A stretch of DNA of 20,964 nt from a virus, in the IMG/VR virus record IMGVR_UViG_3300022413_000051, positions 1 through 20,964 of that record; one strand, given 5' to 3'. This document shows, piece after piece, positions 13,512-20,502 of the stretch; position 1 is the first letter of the stretch, and the number at the start of each line of letters is the position of its first letter. The notes below the pieces were generated by a model that saw only the letters and a list, made by a program, of their open reading frames with translations, was not told where the DNA came from and did not search any database. The position numbers and the translations under genes were made by a program.

Positions 13512-16500
13512 TGGCCGTCACGATCGACAGTCGTACACGCGAGCTTGGGCCAACCCCGTTCCCGGTGACCGGCCCGGCGCCCGTCGGGCCTATCAAGGCG
13601 GTCGCAGTGGCGGTGGTCCAGCGCTCGAGCGCCTCGGCGGAGCTGTCAGACGTCGCGTACGGTGGGGAGGCGATGGGCGCGCCGGAGGTATCGGCGTCGG
13701 TCACCGCCGGCGATGAGGACGGGCGCGTCGACTGGTACACCCTCGGCGGAAACGACACGATCCCATCCGGGCAGCAATCCATTACCGCAACGGATCCGGG
13801 GACCAGCCCCAAGAACGTCTATGTCTTCCTGGTCGCGGGCGCAATGGACGGGACGGTGACGGTCTCCGCAAGCGGATCAGAGGCGGCGAACCAGGAGGAC
13901 ACCGACATTACGCTCGGCCCGCTGCCGTCAACATTGACAACGCGTCTCGTGTTAAGCGCGATTCATTCCGGGCGCAATGCGCCGGGTAATCTCGACGCGG
14001 GCTCTGGGTTCTCTCTTGAGTGGGTTGACGATCGCGGGTCACAGTTGTCTGGAGTGCAGTCACGCGACGCCGTCACCGCCACATCGCCGGTGGCGGATTG
14101 GGATACCGGCGCCGTTGACGATATCGCGCACGCGGCGATCGTCTTTGACGAAGCGATCCCCTCGATCACGCTTCTTCCGGCGGACGTGTACGTCGAGATC
14201 GCGCCGGCGCCTGACAAATGGGAGTCGATGGTCCAGGCCGATGCTCCTGCGGGGTGGTGGCGCTTTGGGCTTCCGCTCCCGAATGGAGACATGGCAGACG
14301 AAACGGCGAACGCAAACGACGCGATCCCCGGCGGAGTGCCGTCGAATTTCGCAAACGTCTCCAAGGTTGCGACGCACTGCAAGGAGGTCGACAATCGCCG
14401 CGGGGGATTTAACAGCACGTTCAACTACTACAACCGATATGAGGGCGCGTTCGACCTTGACGGAACCGCGGACCGCTGGCGCGTGCCAGACGACGCGGCG
14501 GTCGACGTTGGATCTGGCGACTTCACCCTCGAGGTGGTGGCGTGGTGGTCACCAATAGGCGGCGGCTTCTCGGGATGGCGATACGTCGTCTGGAAGGGCG
14601 GCGTATCTGGCGCCGGCTACTATCTTCGGTACAACTACACGACGAAGGATCTGCAGTTTGGGATCCACGATGGGACGACGAGCGCAACCGCGACGTGGTC
14701 CTCGTCCACGGTGGACACCGTGAGCAGATACGACATTGCGAGCGGCGTGTGCCAGCACGTTATCGCCGAGAAGATCGGATCAACGATCCGGCTTGTCGTA
14801 AATGGGACCGAGCGCGCAAGCACGGATGCATCGAGCGTCTCGGGCTCATTGAGTAACGGTGACGATCTTTACTTCGGATCGGACGGGACGCCGGCGAATT
14901 TCTTTGCCGACCACCTCGACGAGATCGCGCTGTACACCGGATCAAACGCGTTGACGTCGTCTGAGCTCGCCGACCACTACGCGGCGACGCGGTGGATCGC
15001 CATCGAGGAAGACCTCATCCGAGAAAAGGGATTCCGCATCAAGAATGGGAAGGCAGGCGGCTCGCCGACGGATCTCGTGGCTTCGCCAGGGCTGTGCGTG
15101 TTCTCGCTCGACAACTCCGACCAGAACCTCGTCGAGACCGAGGGCTACTACTCTCCGGGCCATTCCGATGCGCTTGCGAATTTCGGGGACGGGACGAGGG
15201 TTCGGGTCGGCGTCGATGTTGGACTTGTTACACAATGGGTGTTCGCCGGCGCCGTCAAAACGATCGAGCCGTCGGCGGATCCACGGGAGCCATTTGCCAC
15301 GATTACGTGTGGGGATTTTTTCTACGATGCACTCGAGGAGCGGGTTCGACGCGTCCCCGCATACGAGGATCAGCGCGCCGACGACATCTTCGAGCAACTA
15401 GTCGACTCAATGGAGTCGCGTCCGGTCGCGCTGCGGACCTATCAGTCTGACGACGTCTATCCGATCGTGTTTGACGATCTCCCCGAGGAGGACTCGTCGT
15501 ATCTCCGAGCGCTCCAATCACTTGCGCAAAGCGACTACGCGCACATGTACACCCAGCCCATGGACAGCTTGAACGGCGAGGCGCCCGTCGTGGTGTTCGA
15601 GCCACGGAACGAACGACTACTCGACCGCTCGGGAGACCTCGCGGGGACCATCACGTCGAGTCTTGTCGATGAGCTAGTTGTGACGCGCGAAAAGGCGAAC
15701 GTGATCAATCACGTCGACGTGACATATCGTCGTCGCGTGAGAGGCGACGCGCTTGTCGTGGTCGCATCGCTACGAGACGACACGCCAGGAGCCGAGCCGG
15801 AGACGGCGATCCCGATCGCGCCCGGCGAGACCTATCTTTTCCATCTGCCGTACACGAATCCGGATGATCGGCAGCAACGGGTGGGCTCGGTGTCGGTGGA
15901 GGTGCCCACCCCCACAACAGACTACGAGTTCTATGCGAGCCAGGAAGGGACAGGAATCGATCTCACGGGATCACTCACGATTGTCAATACCGAGATCGGG
16001 GTCTCATCGATCGCCATCGAGGCCCGTAACGATGCGTCGACGCTTGGGTACATCACCAAGTTCGACGTGCAAGGCGTCACGGTGATCGCCGACGAGCCGA
16101 CAACTGTCGAGCAGGTCGATGCGGTATCGGTGGCCTTGAACGGCCAGCGTCCCTTGACGCCGCCATTCGCGATGTTCTATCAACCGAATGGCCTCCGCCC
16201 GTCTGGGCTCGCGGCGTACATTCGGCTGCTCTGGGCGGATCAGTTTACGGATGTGAAATCGGTTAGGGTGCCGTACTTCGCGAGCCTCTCGACCGCGGGC
16301 GCTCCTTTTGTCTGGTTTCCTGGCGTGCGGCTCGACATCGTGGACGTCCGCGCCGGGATCGATCAACGCTTCTTTATCCAGGGGGCCGATATTGAGATCG
16401 TGAGCGAGTCGGAGGCGTGGGTGACGTTCAATCTCATGCCGTCGCACCCGGAGGACCTCGATCAGTGGGTGCTTGAGGACGCGACGAAGTCCATCCTTGA

Positions 16501-16528
16501 GACGTCGACCTACGCGAGCTATTTCTAG
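13511..16528 (+). CDS. Tail-tip protein with LamG-like domain
   Basis: A 1005-residue protein starting with GTG 13511, one base into the previous TAG, with GGGGCGA upstream. Three regions show. Residues 1-218: a beta-rich domain (AVAVVQRSSASAELSDVAYG, VYVFLVAGAMDGTVTVSASG). Residues about 236-493: a LamG/concanavalin-like sandwich, from KWESMVQADAPAGWWRFG through AFDLDGTADRWRVPD, DFTLEVVAWW, GSTIRLVVNGTERAS and HLDEIALYTGSNALTSSELA. Residues about 494-1005: a hub- or distal-tail-like part (FSLDNSDQNLVETEGYYSPG, FAGAVKTIEPS, ATITCGDFFYDALEERVRRV, ADDIFEQLVDSM). Position after the tape measure fits the tail tip. The LamG part may bind host surface glycans; this is inferred from fold type only. 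Confidence 0.75.
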   Translation: MAVTIDSRTRELGPTPFPVTGPAPVGPIKAVAVAVVQRSSASAELSDVAYGGEAMGAPEVSASVTAGDEDGRVDWYTLGGNDTIPSGQQSITATDPGTSPKNVYVFLVAGAMDGTVTVSASGSEAANQEDTDITLGPLPSTLTTRLVLSAIHSGRNAPGNLDAGSGFSLEWVDDRGSQLSGVQSRDAVTATSPVADWDTGAVDDIAHAAIVFDEAIPSITLLPADVYVEIAPAPDKWESMVQADAPAGWWRFGLPLPNGDMADETANANDAIPGGVPSNFANVSKVATHCKEVDNRRGGFNSTFNYYNRYEGAFDLDGTADRWRVPDDAAVDVGSGDFTLEVVAWWSPIGGGFSGWRYVVWKGGVSGAGYYLRYNYTTKDLQFGIHDGTTSATATWSSSTVDTVSRYDIASGVCQHVIAEKIGSTIRLVVNGTERASTDASSVSGSLSNGDDLYFGSDGTPANFFADHLDEIALYTGSNALTSSELADHYAATRWIAIEEDLIREKGFRIKNGKAGGSPTDLVASPGLCVFSLDNSDQNLVETEGYYSPGHSDALANFGDGTRVRVGVDVGLVTQWVFAGAVKTIEPSADPREPFATITCGDFFYDALEERVRRVPAYEDQRADDIFEQLVDSMESRPVALRTYQSDDVYPIVFDDLPEEDSSYLRALQSLAQSDYAHMYTQPMDSLNGEAPVVVFEPRNERLLDRSGDLAGTITSSLVDELVVTREKANVINHVDVTYRRRVRGDALVVVASLRDDTPGAEPETAIPIAPGETYLFHLPYTNPDDRQQRVGSVSVEVPTPTTDYEFYASQEGTGIDLTGSLTIVNTEIGVSSIAIEARNDASTLGYITKFDVQGVTVIADEPTTVEQVDAVSVALNGQRPLTPPFAMFYQPNGLRPSGLAAYIRLLWADQFTDVKSVRVPYFASLSTAGAPFVWFPGVRLDIVDVRAGIDQRFFIQGADIEIVSESEAWVTFNLMPSHPEDLDQWVLEDATKSILETSTYASYF

Positions 16529-16539
16529 GGGCCCCAAAC

Positions 16540-17199
16540 ATGGCACTTCCTCTGTCGACCCGCTCCGCAGGCGTACTAGTCACGGCCACGATCTGGAATG
16601 AGCTCGTAACCGGGATCAATGACATCTACAACGGCGTCGCCGCGGTCCAGCACGTCACGCTCGACGGCAAGACGAACGCGCAGGCGCCTGGGGTCTCGCC
16701 CAGCGGAGACGCGCGGATCTACTACAACACGACCGACGACGAGCTCAAGCTGTCCCTCAACGCCGGTGCCTACGCAAAGTTTCCCGGAGCGGTGGGCCTC
16801 CTTCAGGTCTCGCAGGATCGGTCGTCCGTCGAAGAGTCCAGCACCACGACGTCGTGGGCCGATACCAACCTGTCGATCTCGTTTACGCCACAACGCGACG
16901 ATTCCACGATCGTGCTCCTGGCGCTTGTGACCGGGATCGAGCACGGTGGCACCTCGGCCGATATCGGGCTTCGGTTGATGCGAGACGCCACCGTGCTGGA
17001 TACGTTCATCAACGGTGGGCAGTGTCAGGCGTCGCCGTCGGCGCCAGGGTTCTCGCTGTACAGCGAGACCAGCCCGGGCACTTCGGCCGTGACCTACAAA
17101 GTCCAACTGCAGCGTGCGGCGGGAGCCTCGGCGGCAATCATCAATAGCGAAAGCGAGTGGACCTCGACGCTTATGGTCTTTGAGTTCGCGCCGGCGTAA
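16540..17199 (+). CDS. Tail fibre-like protein
   Basis: A 219-residue protein. The first half has TLDGKTNAQAPGVSPSGDAR followed by IYYNTTDDELKLSLNAGAY, the familiar trimer-associated fibre pattern (GxxRIYYNTTDDxLK). The second half is a beta-sandwich-like end with TSWADTNLSISFTPQRDDST, IVLLALVTGIEH and TSTLMVFEFAPA, as in jelly-roll tips of small phage fibres. It follows the tail-tip gene and probably sits at the tail end, perhaps as receptor-binding protein. It is short for a fibre and has no chaperone gene next to it. Confidence 0.7.
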   Translation: MALPLSTRSAGVLVTATIWNELVTGINDIYNGVAAVQHVTLDGKTNAQAPGVSPSGDARIYYNTTDDELKLSLNAGAYAKFPGAVGLLQVSQDRSSVEESSTTTSWADTNLSISFTPQRDDSTIVLLALVTGIEHGGTSADIGLRLMRDATVLDTFINGGQCQASPSAPGFSLYSETSPGTSAVTYKVQLQRAAGASAAIINSESEWTSTLMVFEFAPA

Positions 17200-17210
17200 G
17201 ATCTGAACCC

Positions 17211-17504
17211 ATGGCCTTGGGTGGGCTCGAGCTCGGCGTCCTCGTCGCCGTTATGACGTTTGTTTTCGGGGCCGGCGTCTACGTGGGGCGGAACGACGTG
17301 AGTCGGGAGGTGGCGATCGTGGAGGAGCGACTCCGATCGCACGAGGGGATCCTCGTGCATAAAGGCGCTGTTCCGCGCACCCAATACGAACCCGAGGTCT
17401 CGCACATACGAGACAAAATGCGCGATCTGGAGGGGCGCATCCATGATCTCGAGCAACGCCACAACCATCCGACACCCACGGCAGCAGGGAGGCACAACGC
17501 ATGA
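17211..17504 (+). CDS. Membrane-anchored coiled-coil protein
   Basis: A 97-residue protein with one N-terminal membrane segment (LGVLVAVMTFVFGAGVYVG, about 7-25) followed by a charged helical region with heptad-like spacing (VAIVEERLRSHEGILVHK and HIRDKMRDLEGRIHDLEQRH). The layout resembles inner-membrane spanins and also the small membrane proteins often placed next to holins. No lipoprotein partner overlaps it, so a spanin role is weak. Its stop overlaps the next start (ATGA at 17501-17504). Confidence 0.7.
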   Translation: MALGGLELGVLVAVMTFVFGAGVYVGRNDVSREVAIVEERLRSHEGILVHKGAVPRTQYEPEVSHIRDKMRDLEGRIHDLEQRHNHPTPTAAGRHNA

Positions 17505-17713
17505 TGACTCCGCTCGGTAAGCAGATCCTCCGCGCCGTCGGTGCAGGCCTCGTGACGATGCTCTCTCACCTGGCGATGTATCCTGATCCTCCCGAGTCAA
17601 GCGCGCAACTCGCAGCCTGGCTCTGGCAACCGGCCATCCAGGGCGGCATCGTGGCGGCGGCCGCACTCGGCATCAACCAATCCACGCGCGGGCTCTGGTC
17701 AGCGCGGCGGTAG
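17501..17713 (+). CDS. Small membrane protein, holin candidate
   Basis: A 70-residue protein with two hydrophobic segments (ILRAVGAGLVTMLSHLAMY and AIQGGIVAAAALGINQS), a Pro-rich turn between them (PDPPESSAQL) and a basic end (RGLWSARR). Size, two spans, basic tail and position after the tail genes fit a class II-type holin. No endolysin gene is visible in the window to confirm this. ATG 17504 is an equally possible start. Confidence 0.6.
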   Translation: MMTPLGKQILRAVGAGLVTMLSHLAMYPDPPESSAQLAAWLWQPAIQGGIVAAAALGINQSTRGLWSARR

Positions 17714-17716
17714 GCC

Positions 17717-17857
17717 ATGGCGCCCGATTGGTTGCGGTGCCCGCTCTGAGACTCGCGGCCCAACCTTGAGCCGGTCGGCTCGGACGCGCACGGACGAGTC
17801 CGCTACCTCTGCAACGTGTGCGCGCGCACGTTCCTGGCCCCAGCCTGCCCATCCTAG
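17717..17857 (+). pseudogene. Zinc-ribbon protein interrupted by TGA at a cysteine position
   Basis: From ATG 17717 the frame reads MAPDWLRCPL, then TGA at 17747-17749, then DSRPNLEPVGSDAHGRVRYL followed by CNVCARTFLAPACPS and TAG at 17855-17857. If TGA were TGC the product would be a 46-residue two-knuckle zinc ribbon (CPLC...CNVC), so only the second cysteine of the first knuckle is affected. A nonsense mutation or base-call error (TGC to TGA) is the simplest reading. A selenocysteine reading is worth testing because a hairpin with a GGTC loop follows at 17766-17783. General TGA reassignment is excluded, since many genes here end with TGA. Confidence 0.6.
17766..17783 (+). promoter_or_regulatory. 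Hairpin with GGTC loop downstream of the in-frame TGA
   Basis: GAGCC (17768-17772) pairs perfectly with GGCTC (17777-17781) around the loop GGTC; two outer T-G wobbles extend it to 7 pairs. The loop begins 23 bases after the TGA. Bacterial SECIS elements have an apical loop starting with G (GGUC in E. coli fdhF) about 16-37 bases after UGA, so the geometry fits. Short hairpins are common by chance in DNA this GC-rich. Confidence 0.35.
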
Positions 17858-17869
17858 AAAAAGATACAC

Positions 17870-17946
17870 GGCGTATTGACATCGCCCGAAACGTGGCGTA
17901 TTCTGTCTCACATGGTCGTCGTTCGACAGGCAGCGGGGAGGCGTAT
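17870..17946 (+). repeat. Repeated GGCGTATT words at the regulator promoter
   Basis: GGCGTATT occurs at 17870-17877, running into the -35 box, and at 17895-17902, running into the -10 box. A seven-of-eight match, GGCGTATC, lies at 17939-17946. The placement suggests operator half-sites for the regulator encoded directly downstream, but this is inference. Confidence 0.4.
17876..17904 (+). promoter_or_regulatory. Promoter for the helix-turn-helix gene
   Basis: TTGACA at 17876-17881 is a perfect -35 box; TATTCT at 17899-17904 is a good -10 box; the spacer is exactly 17 bases. This is the best promoter I see in the window. An ATG follows at 17912, seven bases after the -10 box. Confidence 0.7.
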
Positions 17947-17959
17947 CATCGGGAGCACC

Positions 17960-18178
17960 ATGGCGCGACGACGCAAGACCACAGAGCTCGCGGACTACTT
18001 CACCCAGGCCGGCGCCCTCACGCGCGCCGAGTTGGCCGATGCGCTCGGGGTCACGCGTGCCTATGTGGATCAGATTGCCCGCGGAGATAGAACACCGCGA
18101 CTCGGGCACGCGCTCGCCATTTCGGATCTGACGGGCGTGTCCGTTGCGGACCTCTGCCGAGCGGAGGATCGAGTGTAG
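17960..18178 (+). CDS. XRE/Cro-like helix-turn-helix regulator
   Basis: A 72-residue DNA-binding protein. TRAELADALGVTRAYVDQIA followed by RGDRTPRLGHALAISDLTGV and SVADL is a standard XRE/Cro helix-turn-helix: the recognition helix is around GVTRAYVDQIARG. The basic start MARRRKT would contact DNA. ATG 17960 has GGGAG four bases upstream and gives the usual length of a Cro-like protein. An in-frame ATG at 17912, seven bases after the -10 box, would give 88 residues from a leaderless message. It probably represses its own promoter or switches early genes to its right. Confidence is high for the fold, moderate for the start. Confidence 0.85.
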   Translation: MARRRKTTELADYFTQAGALTRAELADALGVTRAYVDQIARGDRTPRLGHALAISDLTGVSVADLCRAEDRV

Positions 18179-18194
18179 GCGCCGAAGACAAAAT

Positions 18195-18225
18195 GAGCCC
18201 GGCGCCGTAGCGCGGCGCCGGGCTC
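18195..18225. terminator. Strong 12-pair hairpin, probable terminator
   Basis: GAGCCCGGCGCC (18195-18206) pairs perfectly with GGCGCCGGGCTC (18214-18225) around a seven-base loop. On the plus strand it is followed only by TTCAAC. On the minus strand it is followed by ATTTTGTCTT, a better T-tract. It may stop transcription in both directions, or end the regulator transcript. Confidence 0.6.
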
Positions 18226-18233
18226 TTCAACTA

Positions 18234-18254
18234 CCCGCGGCGACCAACCGCGGG
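18234..18254 (+). repeat. Short inverted repeat in the leader of the next gene
   Basis: CCCGCGG (18234-18240) and CCGCGGG (18248-18254) form a 7-pair stem with a 7-base loop, ten bases before the AAAGGAG at 18265-18271. It could affect translation of the next gene. Confidence 0.5.
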
Positions 18255-18276
18255 GCGAGCCACGAAAGGAGCACTC

Positions 18277-18693
18277 ATGCAGACCACCAGTGTAGACCAA
18301 CCTCGAACCTGTAGCAATTGCGGCGAGCCGCTCGATCGGCACTTTGACGCCGCCGGGATCGGCATCGGCTGCCCCGACGATCAAGTCGCCGTCGCACGGA
18401 TTCGCGAGCGCGAGCGCGAGCGGATCTTCGTCCTCGAGCTGGGCGACCTCATCGCGCGCCATCATCACGGCTGCGGACTTGCGGAGCTTTCGCCAGAAAG
18501 CGCGGGGCGTATACGCGCGGCCTCTGCTCGTGCCGTGCGAGTTACCGATACCAGGCACACCACGCGCCGCGACGTGGCGATACGAAAGGCGGCGTCGGGC
18601 CGCCTGATCGGCGATGCGACCGATCGACAAGTGCGGCATGTTGCCGCGCTCATCGATGCGTACGAGCGCCATCTGTCCGGGGGGATCGAATGA
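18277..18693 (+). CDS. Unrecognised protein with N-terminal CxxC
   Basis: A 138-residue protein with a clear AAAGGAG five bases before ATG 18277. The N-terminus has CSNCGEPLDRHFD and a further Cys (GIGCPDDQ), which may make a partial zinc site of CxxC plus H/C type. A very charged helix follows (IRERERERIFVLELGDLIA), then HHHGCGLAELS and a mixed helical part with HTTRRDVAIRKAASGRLIGD. I do not know the family. It overlaps the start of the next gene by four bases, so the two are probably expressed together. Confidence 0.7.
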   Translation: MQTTSVDQPRTCSNCGEPLDRHFDAAGIGIGCPDDQVAVARIRERERERIFVLELGDLIARHHHGCGLAELSPESAGRIRAASARAVRVTDTRHTTRRDVAIRKAASGRLIGDATDRQVRHVAALIDAYERHLSGGIE

Positions 18694-19691
18694 CCACGGC
18701 ACTGACTCGGATCCATGGTGGCGCTATCACATCACAGGACGACTTCGCGACGAAGCTCGAGGACTGGAACCGGGCCGGGGCTCACGTGCTGTGCCCGATG
18801 GTGGATTTCTCAACGCTCCCGCCCGGGCATGCGCTGGTCGCGACGGGCGTCAAGCTCGACCCGAATCCGGAGACCGGCGACGTCTACGCGGGGACACCGT
18901 GGCTGTCTGGCGGGCGGATTGCGCTATCCAAGGTCGGGCTTCGCAAGCTCGCCGATTGCGCCGGGATGTCGATTACGACTGACAGCGAATCGCCATATCC
19001 AAACTACTGGAAAGTCAAGGCGACGGCGAAGCGAACGGGGCTTGACGGCGCGCAGGAGCTCCGGGAGTCCACGTTCGAATGGGACCTCCGCGACGGCTCC
19101 GCCCGCGCGGCGCCGATGACGCCCAAGCAGCTCACGCAAGCACGCCTCCACGGGCTTCGGCACTGCGAGACGCGCGCGATCAATGCGGTGATCCGCGAGC
19201 TCGGCGTGTTGCAGACGTACCGACCGGAGGCCCTCTCGAAGCCGTTCGTCGTCGTGCGGTTGATGTATCAACCCGACATGACCGACCCGGCGACGCGGCA
19301 CCTCGCGGATGCTGCGCACTTCGGGGCGGTGGGGCAACTGTACCCGCCGGCGCTCGAGGCGTCCGCCGAACCGATCGGGCCTCCGGCGTCAGTCTCGGAT
19401 GCAGACCTCGGCGATCTCCCCGTCGAGCCAGAGCCGGGAAGGGCCGCGCAAGGGGTCGCGCGCAAGGGGTCGCACGTCTCCGCCGTTCTCTGCCGTGGCG
19501 ATGGGAAGGACGGAGGCTTCGTGATGAAGACGACCGAGACCGGCGACCGGCGGATCCTCTTCGACGATCACGAGACCGCCCTCGCGGCCAAGACGGCGAT
19601 GGAGTCGGGCGCAGCGGTGGTCCTCGACCTCGAGCAGCGCGATGGAGACTGGTTCCTTGTGGAGATGCGACCCGCGGAGCAGACGTCATGA
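18690..19691 (+). CDS. Unrecognised 333-residue phage protein, early module
   Basis: ATG 18690 overlaps the previous stop (ATGA). The protein has a mixed N-terminal domain with GRIALSKVGLRKLADCAGMS and YWKVKATAKRTGL, then a basic helical region TPKQLTQARLHGLRHCETRA followed by INAVIRELGVLQTYRPEALS and KPFVVVRLMYQPDM, a Pro/Glu-rich linker (about 235-250), and a small C-terminal beta-rich domain. The region around ARLHGLRHCETRAINAVIRE with its KPFVV end has the look of conserved phage proteins in recombination/replication modules. A DNA-binding or strand-annealing role is a guess only; I cannot place it in RecT, Erf or Rad52-like families by eye. Confidence 0.7.
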   Translation: MTTALTRIHGGAITSQDDFATKLEDWNRAGAHVLCPMVDFSTLPPGHALVATGVKLDPNPETGDVYAGTPWLSGGRIALSKVGLRKLADCAGMSITTDSESPYPNYWKVKATAKRTGLDGAQELRESTFEWDLRDGSARAAPMTPKQLTQARLHGLRHCETRAINAVIRELGVLQTYRPEALSKPFVVVRLMYQPDMTDPATRHLADAAHFGAVGQLYPPALEASAEPIGPPASVSDADLGDLPVEPEPGRAAQGVARKGSHVSAVLCRGDGKDGGFVMKTTETGDRRILFDDHETALAAKTAMESGAAVVLDLEQRDGDWFLVEMRPAEQTS

Positions 19692-19963
19692 CGCCCCGTC
19701 AGAGCATCGAGGTCGTCTCGTGGGCGATGAAGATCGCGGCCGCCACCGTGCTGGTGGCGGTGCTGGCTTCGATGCTGGCCGGGTGTACGCCAGAGCTGCC
19801 GACGAGTCCGAGCCGGATCGCGGATGCGCTCGGCTGCCCGGAGTCCGAGGTGGTGCCCGCGCAGCGCACCGGGACCGCGGGTCAGTGGTACGTGTGCGCG
19901 GGGTCGCAGCAGATGCCGACGCCTCCGGCGCCGGCCGACCCGGTAGGCGGGAGGCGTCAGTGA
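19688..19963 (+). CDS. Small phage lipoprotein
   Basis: A 91-residue protein from ATG 19688 (ATGA overlap). A hydrophobic stretch (MKIAAATVLVAVLASMLAGC) ends in the lipobox LAGC, with Cys33 as lipid site, so it should be exported and anchored. The mature part has two more cysteines (C50, C70), which could form a disulfide, and a Pro-rich end. The long N-region before the hydrophobic part suggests that the signal starts nearer Met14. Possible roles are surface exclusion of other phages or an outer-membrane spanin; its place between early genes favours the former, weakly. Confidence 0.75.
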   Translation: MTPRQSIEVVSWAMKIAAATVLVAVLASMLAGCTPELPTSPSRIADALGCPESEVVPAQRTGTAGQWYVCAGSQQMPTPPAPADPVGGRRQ

Positions 19964-20502
19964 CAAAACACCACACCGAGGCCGTCCAGCACAGCTCGAG
20001 GCGGGCGACGTGGCGCACACCGCGGGATCTGTTCGATGCGCTTAACCATGAGTTCGCGTTCGGCCTCGACGCGGCGGCGGAACCGGCCAGCCGGCTCGTT
20101 GGCCAATGGCTCGGCCCTGGTAGCGCCGTCGCGGAGGATGCGCTGGCGGTCGACTGGTCAGCCATCACGACGGGGCCAATCTTTTGCAACCCTCCGTACT
20201 CCCGCCTGCTCGGGATCGCGATCATGCCGTGGGTCGAGAAGTGCGCGACCACGGCGGAGCAAGGTTGCACCGTAGTCGCCGTCCTCCCGCTCTCGCCGCA
20301 AACGCGGTGGTTTCGCGCGCACGTGTGGAGCAAGGCCGACGAAATCAGATTGATCCCGCACCGCGTGACGTTCATCGACCCGGAGACATCGGAGCCGGCG
20401 CACAACGCGCCGGGGAATACGTGCATCGTGGTGTGGCGCGGGCGCCTCCGGCGCGAGCTAAACCCGGACCCGCGGGTCTTCTATTGGGGGTATAGGGCAT
20501 GA
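19960..20502 (+). CDS. Phage N6-adenine DNA methyltransferase, Dam-like
   Basis: GTG 19960 (GTGA overlap with the previous stop) has GGGAGG upstream and gives 180 residues. Residues 18-41 hold WRTPRDLFDALNHEFAFGLD followed by AAAE, and residues 76-80 hold CNPPY, the hallmark N-P-P-Y motif of N6-adenine methyltransferases. Both are characteristic of the phage Dam-like family (Pfam Dam, PF05869). VVAVLPLSPQTRWFRAHVW and NTCIVVWRG are later family segments. It probably methylates adenine in a short palindrome, possibly GATC, protecting phage DNA from restriction or marking replication. Confidence 0.92.
   Translation: MTKHHTEAVQHSSRRATWRTPRDLFDALNHEFAFGLDAAAEPASRLVGQWLGPGSAVAEDALAVDWSAITTGPIFCNPPYSRLLGIAIMPWVEKCATTAEQGCTVVAVLPLSPQTRWFRAHVWSKADEIRLIPHRVTFIDPETSEPAHNAPGNTCIVVWRGRLRRELNPDPRVFYWGYRA

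Noticed and set aside
17717-17857. Genome-wide reassignment of TGA to an amino acid
   Set aside because: TGA is the natural stop of many well-supported genes here (terminase, portal, gpW-like, methyltransferase), and tryptophan is written TGG throughout.
19079-19687. Upstream extension of the lipoprotein frame to 19079
   Set aside because: Out-of-frame Arg/Ala/Gly-rich translation of the 333-residue gene; the ATG at 19688 with signal peptide and lipobox is the sensible start.
17211-19963. Spanin pair made of the 17211 membrane coiled-coil protein and the 19688 lipoprotein
   Set aside because: The two genes are over 2 kb apart and separated by a regulator and early genes; true spanin genes are adjacent, overlapping or nested.
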